Shown here one piece after another: positions 1 to 8,925 of a stretch of 64,000 nt of DNA. Within the stretch, counting starts at the first letter, position 1; each line of letters starts with the position of its first letter. The notes below the pieces were generated by a model, which was not told the origin of the DNA, ran no database searches, and saw only the letters and a program-made list of their open reading frames with translations. A program made the translations under genes and the position numbers. Origin of the DNA: Treponema brennaborense (GTDB lineage: Bacteria > Spirochaetota > Spirochaetia > Treponematales > Treponemataceae); NCBI GenBank assembly GCA_023666275.1, contig JAMPCJ010000006.1, positions 81,976 to 145,975 on the forward strand, read 5' to 3'.

Positions 1-1
1 G

Positions 2-169
2 GTAAAATTCAAAGGCAATGTGTATGAAATAACCTGTGCCGCCAGCCGCCGCGCGTACCAGCTGTCTATGGTGCGCGATCCTGTCATCGAAGAAAATGAC
101 GGAAAAGTTGTTTCTTTGGCTGCACGGCAGCTTTTTACCGAGCAGGTGCACTATCGCCTGGAACAATAA
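2..169 (+). CDS. rpoZ: RNA polymerase omega subunit, 3' end (partial)
   Basis: The reading frame is open from base 2 to a TAA at 167-169 and gives 55 residues; the start lies outside the window. The visible part contains YEITCAASRRAYQLS and then VSLAARQLFTEQVHY. This resembles the conserved omega core, in which a Y-E-(L/M)-T-x-A-A-x-R-R-A motif contacts the beta-prime subunit. Omega is a small protein (about 60-90 aa) that helps assemble RNA polymerase. It ends 7 bp before miaA, and the rpoZ-miaA order fits other treponemes. The call rests on this short match and on context. Confidence 0.72.
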   Translation, partial: VKFKGNVYEITCAASRRAYQLSMVRDPVIEENDGKVVSLAARQLFTEQVHYRLEQ

Positions 170-176
170 ACGCTGA

Positions 177-1154
177 GTGAACTGCGTGTCCGGACGGCCT
201 GCCGACCGAAAGATTCCGGTTCTTGTTGTTTTCGCACCGACGGCTTCCGGAAAAACAGAACTGCTCTGGAATATCTTTTCCGATCTCGCCGATTCTCCGC
301 TTGCCGGCTGTGCGGAAATTATCAGCGCGGATTCCATGCAAGTGTACACCGATATGAATATCGGTACCGCAAAGCCGTCTTCCGATTTTCTGCGCCATCT
401 GCCGCATCATGTAATCGATGTCTGTCCGCCTTCCAGACAGTTTTCCGTTTCCGAATTTGTCCGCATGGCAGACGAATCATGCAATGATATAGTTTCCCGC
501 GGAAAATTTCCCGTTGTTTGCGGCGGCACGGCTTTCTACATCAAAAATTTTATAATGGGGCTTCCCGTTACGCCGCAGGCAGATGCCGAAATCCGATCGG
601 AAATACAGCGGCGTTTATCGCAGTACGGCGCCGCCGCGCTGCATAACGAACTGCAGAAAGCGGATCCCGCAAGTGCCGCGCGCATTCATGCCAATGATGC
701 ATACAGAATTGCCCGTGCGCTTGAAGTTTTTTATGCGTCCGGGCGCCCTTTGAGCGATTTTCCGCTGCAGGAAACGCCGCGCGGACAATACGACTGGCTC
801 ATTCTGGAACTGACGCGTCCGCGCGACGAATTGTACCGCCGCATTGACTTGCGGGCGGAACAAATGTTTGCGGACGGCTTGGCGCAGGAAGTCCGCGCTC
901 TTATTGAATCGGGATATTCCGCGGACAGTCCGGGCATGCAGGCAATCGGGTATCGGGAATTTTTCGCCTGCGGGGCGCCGCCGCATTGGTCTGACGGCGA
1001 ACTTCGGCTGATAAAAGAGCGCATCAAGCTTGACAGCAGGCATTATGCAAAAAGGCAGACGGTGTTTTTCCGCAGCGTGCGCTGTGCCGAGCGAATTTCG
1101 GCAGATTCCGCAGACGAAATTTGCCAAAAAGTTATGCGGTTTTATCGAAAATAA
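177..1154 (+). CDS. miaA: tRNA dimethylallyltransferase MiaA
   Basis: MiaA transfers the dimethylallyl group of DMAPP to N6 of adenosine 37 in tRNAs that read UNN codons. The 325-aa product has a P-loop APTASGKT (residues about 20-27), where most homologues have GPTASGKT, and the family signature DSMQVY (about 52-57) followed by NIGTAKP. Later family blocks include VVCGGTAFYIK and GMQAIGYREF. The start used is GTG at 177, 7 bp after the rpoZ stop, so the two are probably cotranscribed. Length is normal for the family. Confidence 0.95.
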   Translation: MNCVSGRPADRKIPVLVVFAPTASGKTELLWNIFSDLADSPLAGCAEIISADSMQVYTDMNIGTAKPSSDFLRHLPHHVIDVCPPSRQFSVSEFVRMADESCNDIVSRGKFPVVCGGTAFYIKNFIMGLPVTPQADAEIRSEIQRRLSQYGAAALHNELQKADPASAARIHANDAYRIARALEVFYASGRPLSDFPLQETPRGQYDWLILELTRPRDELYRRIDLRAEQMFADGLAQEVRALIESGYSADSPGMQAIGYREFFACGAPPHWSDGELRLIKERIKLDSRHYAKRQTVFFRSVRCAERISADSADEICQKVMRFYRK

Positions 1155-1290
1155 AGGCTGCCGAAATAAAATCCGCTGTTTATCAGGCAATTCTGCAAAA
1201 ATATCCTATGTTTTTGCAAAAATTACTTGAATTTTCTGTTTCTTTTAGATAGCTTTTATTGCATAACTTTATCTTAATAGGAGAACTGAA

Positions 1291-1785
1291 ATGAAGAAAT
1301 TCTTCGTTGTACTGTCTGCTCTTGTTTGTTTTTCATTCGGAACCGCATTCGCGAAAGACATCACCGCTTCTCACGGATCCTGGGCGTTGGGACTTCAGGG
1401 GGGCTATGTTGTTAACGGAGCTGCCGGCTTGTCTGTTACTTTTAAAGTTCCGAAAGCGCCGCTGGTTTTTGCCGCCGACCTCGGATTCAACAGCGACTAT
1501 TTTTCCGTCGGAGCAACCGGCGATTACTGGCTTGCAAACCCGAACATTACCGGTCCGCTGTATTGGTATTACGGACCCGGTCTTGCAGCCGCTTTTGCGA
1601 TTTATGATGACTATTTGGACATATTTGCGGGCGCACGCTTTGTCGTCGGTTTGAATGTATTCCCGATTCAGCCGCTTGAAATTTATCTTCAGGCAGCGGG
1701 ACAAATCGGTATAGACATCGACGACGGTTCTTTCGGTTTGGGCTGGGGCGTTCCTGTCAATCTCGGCATCAGATGGTGGTTCTAA
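1291..1785 (+). CDS. Small predicted outer-membrane beta-barrel protein
   Basis: A 164-aa protein with a clear signal peptide (MKKFFVVLSALVCFSFGTAFA, cleavage after about residue 21). The mature part of about 143 residues alternates hydrophobic and polar residues and is rich in Gly, Tyr, Phe and Trp, ending GIRWWF. A terminal aromatic residue is typical of barrel proteins inserted by BAM. It resembles the small barrel families of spirochetes (DUF3996-like), but I cannot confirm the family by reading. A Shine-Dalgarno AGGAGA precedes the ATG, and a strong terminator follows, so it is probably monocistronic. A G6 run sits near codon 35. Confidence 0.7.
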   Translation: MKKFFVVLSALVCFSFGTAFAKDITASHGSWALGLQGGYVVNGAAGLSVTFKVPKAPLVFAADLGFNSDYFSVGATGDYWLANPNITGPLYWYYGPGLAAAFAIYDDYLDIFAGARFVVGLNVFPIQPLEIYLQAAGQIGIDIDDGSFGLGWGVPVNLGIRWWF

Positions 1786-1803
1786 TCGAATAGGTTAACC
1801 GAA

Positions 1804-1841
1804 TAAAAAAAACACGCCGTACTTGCGGCGTGTTTTTTTTT
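1804..1841 (+). terminator. Rho-independent terminator after the small barrel gene
   Basis: The arms AACACGCCG and CGGCGTGTT enclose a 6-nt loop and are followed by eight or more T. An A-tract on the 5' side makes the hairpin symmetrical, so it could work on both strands. Confidence 0.9.
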
Positions 1842-1856
1842 ATATCCGCAGGATGC

Positions 1857-1904
1857 CGTACCTCACCGCTAGGCAGTCCGCGTACCTCTCCGCTTGACAG
1901 CCGG
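1857..1904. repeat. Two imperfect 24-bp tandem units
   Basis: CGTACCTC-x-CCGCT is repeated at a 24-bp period (1857-1880 and 1881-1904) with about five mismatches. It lies in the 270-bp gap between the barrel gene and rpsT. No gene is seen in this gap. Confidence 0.45.
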
Positions 1905-2001
1905 CAAACTAATCTGTATCGAACGAGTGCAGGCGAGTTCGAGCCGACGGCGCCGCAGGAAGCTTTTGAACTGCAAGCAATGCAGGCGCCGTTGCCGGTA
2001 C

Positions 2002-2030
2002 TTGACTAATAATTGCTTGTTTGATAACAT
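2002..2030 (+). promoter_or_regulatory. Promoter of rpsT
   Basis: TTGACT (2002-2007), a 17-bp spacer, then TAACAT (2025-2030). The expected start of transcription is about 2037, which leaves a leader of roughly 23 nt that contains the Shine-Dalgarno of rpsT. Confidence 0.6.
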
Positions 2031-2059
2031 ATTGCAAGTTTTTGTTTGGAGGCTTCCCG

Positions 2060-2344
2060 TTGGCAGTAAAAAGAACATCTGCAGAAAAAAGACATAAGCA
2101 AAGCGAAGTGCGCCGCATGCGCAATAAAGCGGTAAAAAGCTCGGTTCGCACAAGCGCAAAAAAGTTTATCGCGGCTGTGCATAAAAAAGATGCAGCCCTC
2201 GCCGAAGAAAATCTCAAACTTCTTGTAAAAGGACTTGATACTGCGGCAGGAAAAGGTATTTTGAAAAAGAATGCCGCCGCAAGAAAAAAATCCCGCATGA
2301 TGAAATTTTATAATGCATCGTTCGGTGTTCCGGCGGCAAAATAA
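2060..2344 (+). CDS. rpsT: 30S ribosomal protein S20
   Basis: A 94-aa basic protein with the S20 pattern: an N-terminal Lys/Arg-rich helix (KRTSAEKRHKQSEVRRMRNK), then a Lys-rich helical core ending KKNAAARKKSRMMK. S20 binds 16S rRNA near the base of the 30S body. The start is TTG at 2060: GGAGG at 2048-2052 is spaced 7 nt from it, while the upstream ATG at 2021 has no ribosome-binding site and would add a non-conserved hydrophobic tail. The gene has its own promoter and a terminator. Confidence 0.92.
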   Translation: MAVKRTSAEKRHKQSEVRRMRNKAVKSSVRTSAKKFIAAVHKKDAALAEENLKLLVKGLDTAAGKGILKKNAAARKKSRMMKFYNASFGVPAAK

Positions 2345-2357
2345 TCCGGCAAATAAA

Positions 2358-2398
2358 GTTGATGGACTGCTTTTCGGCAGTGCCGTCAACTGATTTTT
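2358..2398 (+). terminator. Terminator between rpsT and hup
   Basis: A stem-loop with outer arms GTTGA/TCAAC and inner arms ACTGC/GCAGT around a TTTTCG-type loop, followed by a T6 run at 2394-2399. Confidence 0.75.
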
Positions 2399-2427
2399 TC
2401 ATACTTTAGGCAGAAAGAGGGGTATGT

Positions 2428-2733
2428 ATGGCCGGAAAAAAAATCACCAAATATGACCTTGTGGAATCCGTTTATTCTGACACAAAATATGAAAAAAAAA
2501 CTGTTCAGGCTGTGCTTAATTCATTGCTGGAACATATCAAAGATTCATTAAAATCATCTGCTACGATCGAGCTGCGCGGTTTCGGAACATTCGAACTGCG
2601 TCTGCGCAAAGGCAAACAGGTTGCCAGAAATCCGAAAACCGGCGAAAAAGTTACTGTTGCGCCTCATTATATTGCGGCGTTCCGTGCCGGGCAGGAATTG
2701 AAAAATGATTTATGGAAACTGCCTGTGCGTTAA
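2428..2733 (+). CDS. hup: HU/IHF-family DNA-binding protein
   Basis: A 101-aa histone-like protein that bends DNA non-specifically as a dimer. It shows the HU fold in order: helical N-terminus (KYDLVESVYSDTKYEKKTVQ), the GFGTFELRLRKGKQ turn, the arm with RNPKTGEKV (RNPxTG is the DNA-intercalating signature), and the C-terminal PHYIAAFRAGQELK. A GAAAGAGG Shine-Dalgarno precedes the ATG. lnt follows after 9 bp, so the two probably share a transcript. Confidence 0.93.
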   Translation: MAGKKITKYDLVESVYSDTKYEKKTVQAVLNSLLEHIKDSLKSSATIELRGFGTFELRLRKGKQVARNPKTGEKVTVAPHYIAAFRAGQELKNDLWKLPVR

Positions 2734-2742
2734 CGGCGGTAT

Positions 2743-4398
2743 ATGGTACGCGCAGCTGTGAAATCTTTTTTTTCCGCAAAAAAATATCAAAACCTTTTGC
2801 TGCTTGCCGTTTCGATTGTTTTGTTTGCTTTGATGCATCCGGGAGCGGTGTTTTATAAAGGCTGTGCTTTTTTTTCGTATTTTTATGTTCTTCCTGTTTT
2901 TTTTCTTGTCCGCAATGCTTCTTGGAAGAGTGTTTCCGTTTACGGCATGCTGTACGGAATCGGTTCGTACTGCTTTTTTGCATATTGGCTTTCGGCGTTT
3001 CATCCGATGGGAATTACCGTTATATCCTGTTTGTACGGGGTATATCTTGCCGCGGCTTTCCCCTTGATGAAAGCCGCCTGGGTGTTTTTTCCGAAGCGCG
3101 GCTGGCTGGCGCAGTGGTGCGTGTGGTGCGGATATGAATTTGTAAAAACGCTGGGATTTGCTGGCTTTCACTACGGCGTAACCGCGTATACGCATTACCG
3201 CGTGCTTCCGCTGATTCAGTGCGCGGACATAGCCGGCGTCTGGGGCATTTCCGCGCTGATAACGTTTCCGGCAGCTTGGCTGTCGGTATGCATTTCTGAA
3301 CTGCGCAGAAAAAATGCGGCTGTGCCGGCACGTGCTGTTTTTTCCGCTCATCTTCCGAGCGGCGCGATCTGGTGCATAGTGTTTTTTTCCGCGCTCGTAT
3401 ACGGGCTCGTGCCGCACGGCAATGCGGCGCCGGCGGATAAAACCGTATCGGTTGCGCTTATTCAGCAGAACAGCGATCCCTGGCGCGGCGGCAAAGCGGC
3501 ATATCGGGAAAATTTGAAAGTTCTTATGCGGCTTACCGACGCTGCTCTTGCGGAAAATCCCGACACGGATTTAATTGTCTGGCCGGAAACCGCATTTATT
3601 CCGCGGATCGAGCATCATTATCAGACGCGGAAAGATTCGGAGCTTTTTCTGCTTGTGCGCACTTTGCTGGAATATATCGATTCGAAACAGGCGGCGTTTG
3701 TAATCGGCAACGATCATGCGGAATTCGGTTTTGCCCATGACGGCGAATACCGCCTGCTCGATTACAATGCCGCGCTGCTTTTTGAACCGCGTCAAAACAC
3801 GCTGCCGCCTGTTCCCGAAAAATATTTCAAAACGCATCTTGTGCCGTTTACGGAATATTTTCCGTTTGAAAAACTTTTTCCGCGGATATATCGAATGCTG
3901 CTGAACGGCGACACCCATTTGTGGGAAAAAGGGCAGGATCCGCGTGTTTTATCAATTGACGGTGTTGATTTCGGCACGCCGATTTGCTTTGAAGATACAT
4001 TCGGCAGTATCGGCAGGCGTTTTGTAAAGAACGGCGCGCGTTTTTTTGTCAATATATCGAACGATGCCTGGTCGAAAAGCCTTGCCTGCCAGTATCAGCA
4101 TGTATCGATGGCGGTATTTCGTTCCATAGAAAACAGAATACCGTCTGTGCGGGCGACCGCATCCGGACAAACCTGTATTATTTCTGCCGGCGGCGGCATC
4201 GAAAAAATGGCGGAGCCGTTCTGCGAAACCTATATTACAGGAGAAATTCCCGTTTGCACTGCGGCTGCCGAAACCGTGTATACGAAATTCGGCGATTATG
4301 CGGGATACTTTTTTTTAATTATGTCCTGTGTATTGCTTGCCGCCGGCGCAGTCCGCCGCTTATATATAACTTTGCCGAAAAAACAAAAAACGCGTTGA
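2743..4398 (+). CDS. lnt: Apolipoprotein N-acyltransferase
   Basis: Lnt adds the third acyl chain to the N-terminal cysteine of lipoproteins at the periplasmic face of the inner membrane. The 551-aa product has several N-terminal transmembrane helices (to about residue 220), then a nitrilase-like domain. The expected Glu-Lys-Cys triad is visible: the Glu in VWPETAF, the Lys in YFKTHLVPF and the Cys in PICFED, followed by NISNDAW. A last transmembrane helix lies near the C-terminus. The many predicted lipoproteins in this window are its substrates. Confidence 0.93.
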   Translation: MVRAAVKSFFSAKKYQNLLLLAVSIVLFALMHPGAVFYKGCAFFSYFYVLPVFFLVRNASWKSVSVYGMLYGIGSYCFFAYWLSAFHPMGITVISCLYGVYLAAAFPLMKAAWVFFPKRGWLAQWCVWCGYEFVKTLGFAGFHYGVTAYTHYRVLPLIQCADIAGVWGISALITFPAAWLSVCISELRRKNAAVPARAVFSAHLPSGAIWCIVFFSALVYGLVPHGNAAPADKTVSVALIQQNSDPWRGGKAAYRENLKVLMRLTDAALAENPDTDLIVWPETAFIPRIEHHYQTRKDSELFLLVRTLLEYIDSKQAAFVIGNDHAEFGFAHDGEYRLLDYNAALLFEPRQNTLPPVPEKYFKTHLVPFTEYFPFEKLFPRIYRMLLNGDTHLWEKGQDPRVLSIDGVDFGTPICFEDTFGSIGRRFVKNGARFFVNISNDAWSKSLACQYQHVSMAVFRSIENRIPSVRATASGQTCIISAGGGIEKMAEPFCETYITGEIPVCTAAAETVYTKFGDYAGYFFLIMSCVLLAAGAVRRLYITLPKKQKTR

Positions 4399-4430
4399 AA
4401 CGCGGAATTCGGATATTATCGGAGAAAAAT

Positions 4431-4868
4431 ATGGCGCATGTTAACCAGCAAAAACCTAAAAACAAAACGACTTTAGGCGCAGAAACTCAGTTCAGCGGGG
4501 TTCTTTCGTTTACGGATAATCTTGTAATTACCGGAAAGTTCGACGGCACGATCCGTGCGACAGGTTCTCTGTATGTTGCAAAAGACGCTGTGTGCAATGT
4601 GGATACATTGTCCGTGGAATCTGCCGTGATATGCGGACAAGTTACCGGAAATATGACGGCAGTTGATTTCATAGAAATGAAGAGCGGCAGCAGAATTATC
4701 GGAGATGTAACGTCTTCCCGGCTGCGCATAGAACAGGATGTCGATTTTCAGGGTCAAGTTGCTATGATAAACGACGCGGAAAAAATAGATTTGTTTGAAA
4801 AATCCGCTGCCGATTTCAAACAAACATTGCTCGATTCGAGAAGACATGTTTCCGATTCCGAAATATAA
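4431..4868 (+). CDS. Bactofilin family cytoskeletal protein
   Basis: A 145-aa protein with the bactofilin core: TTLGAETQFSGVLSF, then repeating short beta-strands with regular Gly and hydrophobic residues (VITGKFDGTIRATGSLYVAKDA, CGQVTGNMTA, GSRIIGDVTSSRL). This is the right-handed beta-helix that polymerises into filaments without nucleotide. Bactofilins help set cell shape and place cell-wall enzymes. The start is ATG 4431, with GGAG at 4421-4424. It follows lnt by 32 bp. Confidence 0.88.
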   Translation: MAHVNQQKPKNKTTLGAETQFSGVLSFTDNLVITGKFDGTIRATGSLYVAKDAVCNVDTLSVESAVICGQVTGNMTAVDFIEMKSGSRIIGDVTSSRLRIEQDVDFQGQVAMINDAEKIDLFEKSAADFKQTLLDSRRHVSDSEI

Positions 4869-4911
4869 CGGCGACTGAGCAGCCGCATTTTCTCCCTTTC
4901 CGCTTCGGTTA

Positions 4912-4940
4912 TTGCAAATTTATTGCAGCTGTCGTATAAT
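4912..4940 (+). promoter_or_regulatory. Promoter with -10 box 7 nt from the ATG (leaderless type)
   Basis: TTGCAA (4912-4917), 17 bp, TATAAT (4935-4940), then 7 nt to the ATG at 4948. No Shine-Dalgarno is present. The predicted transcript would start at or next to the A of the start codon. Confidence 0.6.
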
Positions 4941-4947
4941 TTTGTCA

Positions 4948-5727
4948 ATGGAACGTATAAAATTGACAAAAAAGATTATTGCGCTGCCGTTTTTGTTCGT
5001 TATGTGTGCGGCGCTTTCTTTTGCGGCGGAAATCAATTTTTTTACCCCGCACGCGGATTTTAATGTTTCGTTCGCGTCGGTTCATTCGTTTACCCCCCCC
5101 CCGTCGGATATTTCCGCTGACGCCGCCGCTTCGGAATTTATCGCCGTGTGCGATATGTCCGAACTCGTTTTTGATGCAGGAATAAGTTTTGCTTCTTCGT
5201 CATTTGATTTTACGGCACGCGCAGTTTATCACCCGACGCTGTTTGACAGAATCAATGTCGGCATAGGCGGCGTTTTTCATATTAAGCACGGATTTAAAGA
5301 TTTCCTCGAAACCGATGCTTTATGCGGTTTGTATGCGCGTGGCATTTTGGGTCACTATTTCCGCTTTTCCTGCAATTATTCGTATTTGTATAGATCCGCT
5401 TTTGTTTTTACGGGAGAAAAAACCGTCCGCCTGAATAATAAAAAGAGACCGCAGGCGGCTGTCGAATTGTTCTTCCTCCCGTGCAGCCGTCTGCTGTTAT
5501 CCGCCGGATTTTCAACGTATTCTTTTTTTGATTACTATTTGGCGGGAAATCCTCACTTCAAAATTGCCGCCGCCTATGATTTTTCAAACGGCGTATCATG
5601 CGGCATGGAAATCGGCGTGCGTTATTTGGATTTTTTCGGTTATTCCGATGCCGGCAATCCGGCGGAAATCAGAATGCGCACGTTTATACAAATCGGAATT
5701 CCGCGCCGCAGTAAAGCCGGCCGATAA
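4948..5727 (+). CDS. Predicted outer-membrane protein with a C10 tract
   Basis: A 259-aa protein with a signal peptide (core LPFLFVMCAALSFAA, cleavage near residue 27). The mature part alternates aromatic and polar residues (FDFTARAVYHPTLF, YFRFSCNYSYLYRSAF, FSTYSFFDYYLAG), as in a beta-barrel. No named family was recognised. A run of ten C at 5093-5102 encodes T-P-P-P at about codon 49-52. Gain or loss of one C would frameshift the gene early. The start ATG 4948 has no ribosome-binding site and lies 7 nt after a consensus -10 box. The metallophosphoesterase lipoprotein follows 13 bp downstream. Confidence 0.68.
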   Translation: MERIKLTKKIIALPFLFVMCAALSFAAEINFFTPHADFNVSFASVHSFTPPPSDISADAAASEFIAVCDMSELVFDAGISFASSSFDFTARAVYHPTLFDRINVGIGGVFHIKHGFKDFLETDALCGLYARGILGHYFRFSCNYSYLYRSAFVFTGEKTVRLNNKKRPQAAVELFFLPCSRLLLSAGFSTYSFFDYYLAGNPHFKIAAAYDFSNGVSCGMEIGVRYLDFFGYSDAGNPAEIRMRTFIQIGIPRRSKAGR

Positions 5728-5740
5728 AAGGATGCCGAAA

Positions 5741-6643
5741 ATGAATTTTTGCAAACAGACACACAATCACAACGGTGCCGCCCGCGGCGCAGCGTGCATA
5801 AGCTTTGCGGCGCTGCTGTTCTTTTGTTTTTCCTGCGGCGATGATATTAACCGAAACGAATTGCTGTACAGCAGGAACAACGTCTATGCCCGCTCGGCGT
5901 ATTGCAAAGTGCTTGCGGATGATGCGGATGTGCCGGAGATTCCCGCTTCGCAGGAGTATTCGGTTCTTGTGATGTCCGATCTTCACTTTCATGATTCCGG
6001 AGATGAAGAAAAATACGAAAAGATTTTCGCGGAGCTTGACGGCGGCAGGCTTGCTTCCGAAAAAAAGCCGCTGTTCTGCATCAATTTGGGCGATTCGGCG
6101 GATTCTGGGCTCCGCAGCGAATATGAACGCTTTGCATCGTTTGTGAAGCGGCTGGAAGACGAATACGGCATTCGCACGTATACTATTGCCGGAAACCACG
6201 ATTTGTTTAATTCAGGCTGGGAAAATTATAAAACACTCTGTTATCCGTATGCCTCGTTTTATAAATTCGAAACGCCGGAATTCGCTTTTTATTTTTTGGA
6301 TACGGCTGACGGAACTGCGGGCAGGCAGCAGCTTGCTTTGTTTAAGAGCGCGCTCCGCTCCGATTCCAAAGCGAAAATCGTTTGTTCGCATTTTCCGCTT
6401 TATGCGCAGGGAGATACCGAATGTCTCGCCGACACCGAAGAGCGGAACTCCCTGATTGCCGCAATGGCGAAAAACGGCGTAAAGCTTGCGCTTACCGGTC
6501 ATACGCACCGAAAACATATCAGCGATCTCGGAACATTTACGGAATATAATATTCCCGCATATTTGAGCGACGGCGGTTTTGCCGCTGTTCATGTCAATGA
6601 AAAAACATGCGAGGTTTCGTGCGATATTTTTTATCTGGAATAA
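5741..6643 (+). CDS. Metallophosphoesterase lipoprotein
   Basis: A 300-aa calcineurin-like phosphoesterase exported as a lipoprotein (hydrophobic segment ending FCFSC, lipidation at about Cys32). The five metal-binding blocks are all visible: SDLHFH (D-x-H), LGDSADS (GD), GNHD, CSHFP (H) and TGHTHR (G-H-x-H). The enzyme should therefore be an active two-metal phosphodiesterase or phosphatase; the substrate cannot be read. ATG 5741 is preferred because AAGG at 5728-5731 is spaced 9 nt from it, while the ATG at 5732 touches that motif. Confidence 0.85.
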   Translation: MNFCKQTHNHNGAARGAACISFAALLFFCFSCGDDINRNELLYSRNNVYARSAYCKVLADDADVPEIPASQEYSVLVMSDLHFHDSGDEEKYEKIFAELDGGRLASEKKPLFCINLGDSADSGLRSEYERFASFVKRLEDEYGIRTYTIAGNHDLFNSGWENYKTLCYPYASFYKFETPEFAFYFLDTADGTAGRQQLALFKSALRSDSKAKIVCSHFPLYAQGDTECLADTEERNSLIAAMAKNGVKLALTGHTHRKHISDLGTFTEYNIPAYLSDGGFAAVHVNEKTCEVSCDIFYLE

Positions 6644-6759
6644 TTTGTACAATCTGTATCCGATATGCGTGCCGTGTGCGGAAAATCGCTCGGTTCCGCA
6701 GCGTTTTGCACCGAAAGCGATTTCGGCTTCCGATAACTGCACCGATGTGCTTTGCCTTG

Positions 6760-6788
6760 TTGACAAAGTCCCCGAAAAACTATATCTT
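6760..6788 (+). promoter_or_regulatory. Promoter of rho
   Basis: TTGACA (6760-6765), a 17-bp spacer and TATCTT (6783-6788), giving a leader of about 50 nt before the rho start. Confidence 0.6.
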
Positions 6789-6846
6789 TTTAGAAAGATT
6801 TTTCTACTTTCTTTTATTTTAATCACGTACAGTATGGAGTTTTTTG

Positions 6847-8469
6847 ATGGCACCGATTAGAAAACGGCATTTTGCCGAGCCGTCTGGTGAACAAATTTCG
6901 AATAATGACGGACAGCAGCAATTAAGTCTTGATGACAAACAATCGGATCTCCAAAACGAAGATAATTCCTCCGCACAGCCTACGGCTGCTCAGAACGAAA
7001 ATCATGACTTGCAGAAAGAAAAAATAGTAGTCCGCCCGCGAGTCCGCCGCAGGATTCCCTCGAAAACGGAAAATGCTGTCCGCGATCAGAAAAACAGCCG
7101 TCCGCTTCCGGATATTTCCGCAGCAAATACTGCGGCGGAACAAAATGCCGCTCATGCCGGAATCTGCGATGACGAAAACACCGATGCAAACCGCCGGCTT
7201 TTGATAAACGATTTGACCATCATGGGAATGCACGATTTGCGGCAAGTCGCGGAAACCGAATACGGAATTCATCGCGATGATCTTGTGCAGATGAAAAAAC
7301 AGGATCTTATTTTTTCGATTTTGAAAGCACACACGGATCGCGGCGGCATCATTTTTGCTTCCGGCGCGCTGGAAATACTGCCTGACGGATACGGTTTTCT
7401 GCGTTCGCCGCAGAACAGCTATCTTTACGGTGCCGACGATATTTATATTTCTCCAAGCCAGATACGGCTGTTCAATCTGAAAACCGGAGATACCGTTTAC
7501 GGACAAATTCGTTCTCCCAAAGACAGCGAACGTTTTTTTGCCTTGCTGCGAGTAGAAACAGTCAATTTCGACGACGCCCGCGTTGCGCAGTCCCGCATTC
7601 CGTTTGAGAATCTTACGCCGCTGTATCCGAATGAAAAACTGAACCTTGAAACAAAAACCGAAGAACTTTCGACAAGAATTATCAATCTCTTTTGTCCTAT
7701 CGGAAAAGGGCAGCGCGCGCTGATTGTTGCTCCGCCGAAAGCCGGAAAAACTATTCTTATGCAGAAAATAGCCAACGCAATAACGGCAAATCATCCGGAA
7801 GTGTATTTAATTGTGCTTTTAATAGACGAACGTCCGGAAGAAGTAACGGAAATGGAGCGTTCCATAAAAGCGGAAGTTATTTCTTCGACATTTGACGAAC
7901 AGGCTGCACGGCATGTCCAGGTTGCCGAAATGGTTTTGGAGAAGGCGAAGCGCTTGGTTGAACATAAACGCGATGTGGTTATTTTTCTCGATTCGATTAC
8001 CCGCCTTGCCCGTGCCTATAATCAGACAGTGCCTACTTCCGGCAAAGTGCTTTCCGGCGGCGTCGATTCAAACGCGCTGCATAAACCGAAACGTTTTTTC
8101 GGTGCGGCGCGGAATGTCGAAGAAGGTGGCAGCCTGACGATTATATCGACTGCCTTGATTGAAACCGGCAGCCGCATGGATGAAGTTATCTTTGAGGAAT
8201 TCAAGGGCACGGGAAACATGGAAATCAATTTGGACAGAAAACTTGCCGACCGCCGTCTTTTTCCGGCAATCAATATCAAGCGTTCCGGAACCCGAAAAGA
8301 AGAATTGCTTCTTTCGGAAGAAGAACTGCAGAAAATTTGGATATTGCGCAAAGTCATAAATCCTATGGATGACGCCGAAATACTTGAACTGATTCAGGAA
8401 AAAATGCGCAAAAGCAAAAATAACGAAGCTTTTCTCCGTTCTATGAATACAAGCGGCGATATAGGCTAG
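6847..8469 (+). CDS. rho: Transcription termination factor Rho
   Basis: A 540-aa hexameric RNA helicase. Residues 1 to about 118 are a low-complexity extension rich in Gln, Asn, Ser, Glu and Arg. The Rho-N helix bundle spans about 120-160, the RNA-binding cold-shock-like domain about 166-240, and the ATPase starts near 275. Walker A is APPKAGKT (about 295-302), Walker B is [15 protein letters not shown], and the Q/R-loop region [21 protein letters not shown] and FKGTGNME are intact. ATG 6847 (preceded by TTG 6844) has GGAG spaced 7 nt. The core is standard; only the N-terminal insert is unusual. Confidence 0.95.
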   Translation: MAPIRKRHFAEPSGEQISNNDGQQQLSLDDKQSDLQNEDNSSAQPTAAQNENHDLQKEKIVVRPRVRRRIPSKTENAVRDQKNSRPLPDISAANTAAEQNAAHAGICDDENTDANRRLLINDLTIMGMHDLRQVAETEYGIHRDDLVQMKKQDLIFSILKAHTDRGGIIFASGALEILPDGYGFLRSPQNSYLYGADDIYISPSQIRLFNLKTGDTVYGQIRSPKDSERFFALLRVETVNFDDARVAQSRIPFENLTPLYPNEKLNLETKTEELSTRIINLFCPIGKGQRALIVAPPKAGKTILMQKIANAITANHPEVYLIVLLIDERPEEVTEMERSIKAEVISSTFDEQAARHVQVAEMVLEKAKRLVEHKRDVVIFLDSITRLARAYNQTVPTSGKVLSGGVDSNALHKPKRFFGAARNVEEGGSLTIISTALIETGSRMDEVIFEEFKGTGNMEINLDRKLADRRLFPAINIKRSGTRKEELLLSEEELQKIWILRKVINPMDDAEILELIQEKMRKSKNNEAFLRSMNTSGDIG

Positions 8470-8673
8470 ATTATTTTTGCCGTTTCCTGTATACTTTTTC
8501 TGTTTTAAGGAAAACGCGATTTATAAAGCAGAATGGTTATCGCGGATACTGCAATTTTCCGGCAGATGTTTTGTTTTTTGCAGTCTGCGTTCTTGTGAAA
8601 AAGAAAGGTTTGCTGCTGCAATTTGCCTTTGCTTTGCGGCAATGCAACCCTTATCGAATATTTGGAGGATAAA

Positions 8674-8877
8674 ATGAAAGAGAATATTCATCCTAAGTAT
8701 GAATTGACAAAAATAACATGCGTATGCGGCAATGTTATTGAAACGCGTTCAACAGTAAAAGACATCAATGTTGAAATTTGTTCTGCATGTCATCCGTTTT
8801 TTACCGGCAAGCAGAAACTTGTTGATACTGCCGGACGTATCGACCGCTTCAATAAGCGCTATAATATAAAAAAATAG
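8674..8877 (+). CDS. rpmE: 50S ribosomal protein L31 (zinc-binding type)
   Basis: A 67-aa protein beginning [16 protein letters not shown]. Cysteines at about 16, 18, 36 and 39 (CVC and CSAC) mark the zinc-containing L31 form rather than the zinc-free paralogue. The C-terminal [10 protein letters not shown] is typical. The start is ATG 8674, with GGAGG at 8664-8668. It lies about 200 bp after rho, in the common rho-rpmE order, and is followed by a terminator. Confidence 0.94.
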   Translation: MKENIHPKYELTKITCVCGNVIETRSTVKDINVEICSACHPFFTGKQKLVDTAGRIDRFNKRYNIKK

Positions 8878-8896
8878 CGGGTTGTTTGTTTTACAG

Positions 8897-8925
8897 CGCA
8901 GGCGTTTTTTCGGCCTGCGTTTTTT
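8897..8925 (+). terminator. Terminator after rpmE
   Basis: Arms CGCAGGC (8897-8903) and GCCTGCG (8913-8919), then a T-run. Confidence 0.88.

Noticed and set aside
8470-8673. L31 autoregulatory leader or small RNA between rho and rpmE
   Set aside because: Only weak pairings (TTGC-rich) are visible; nothing beyond the GGAGG site supports a defined element.
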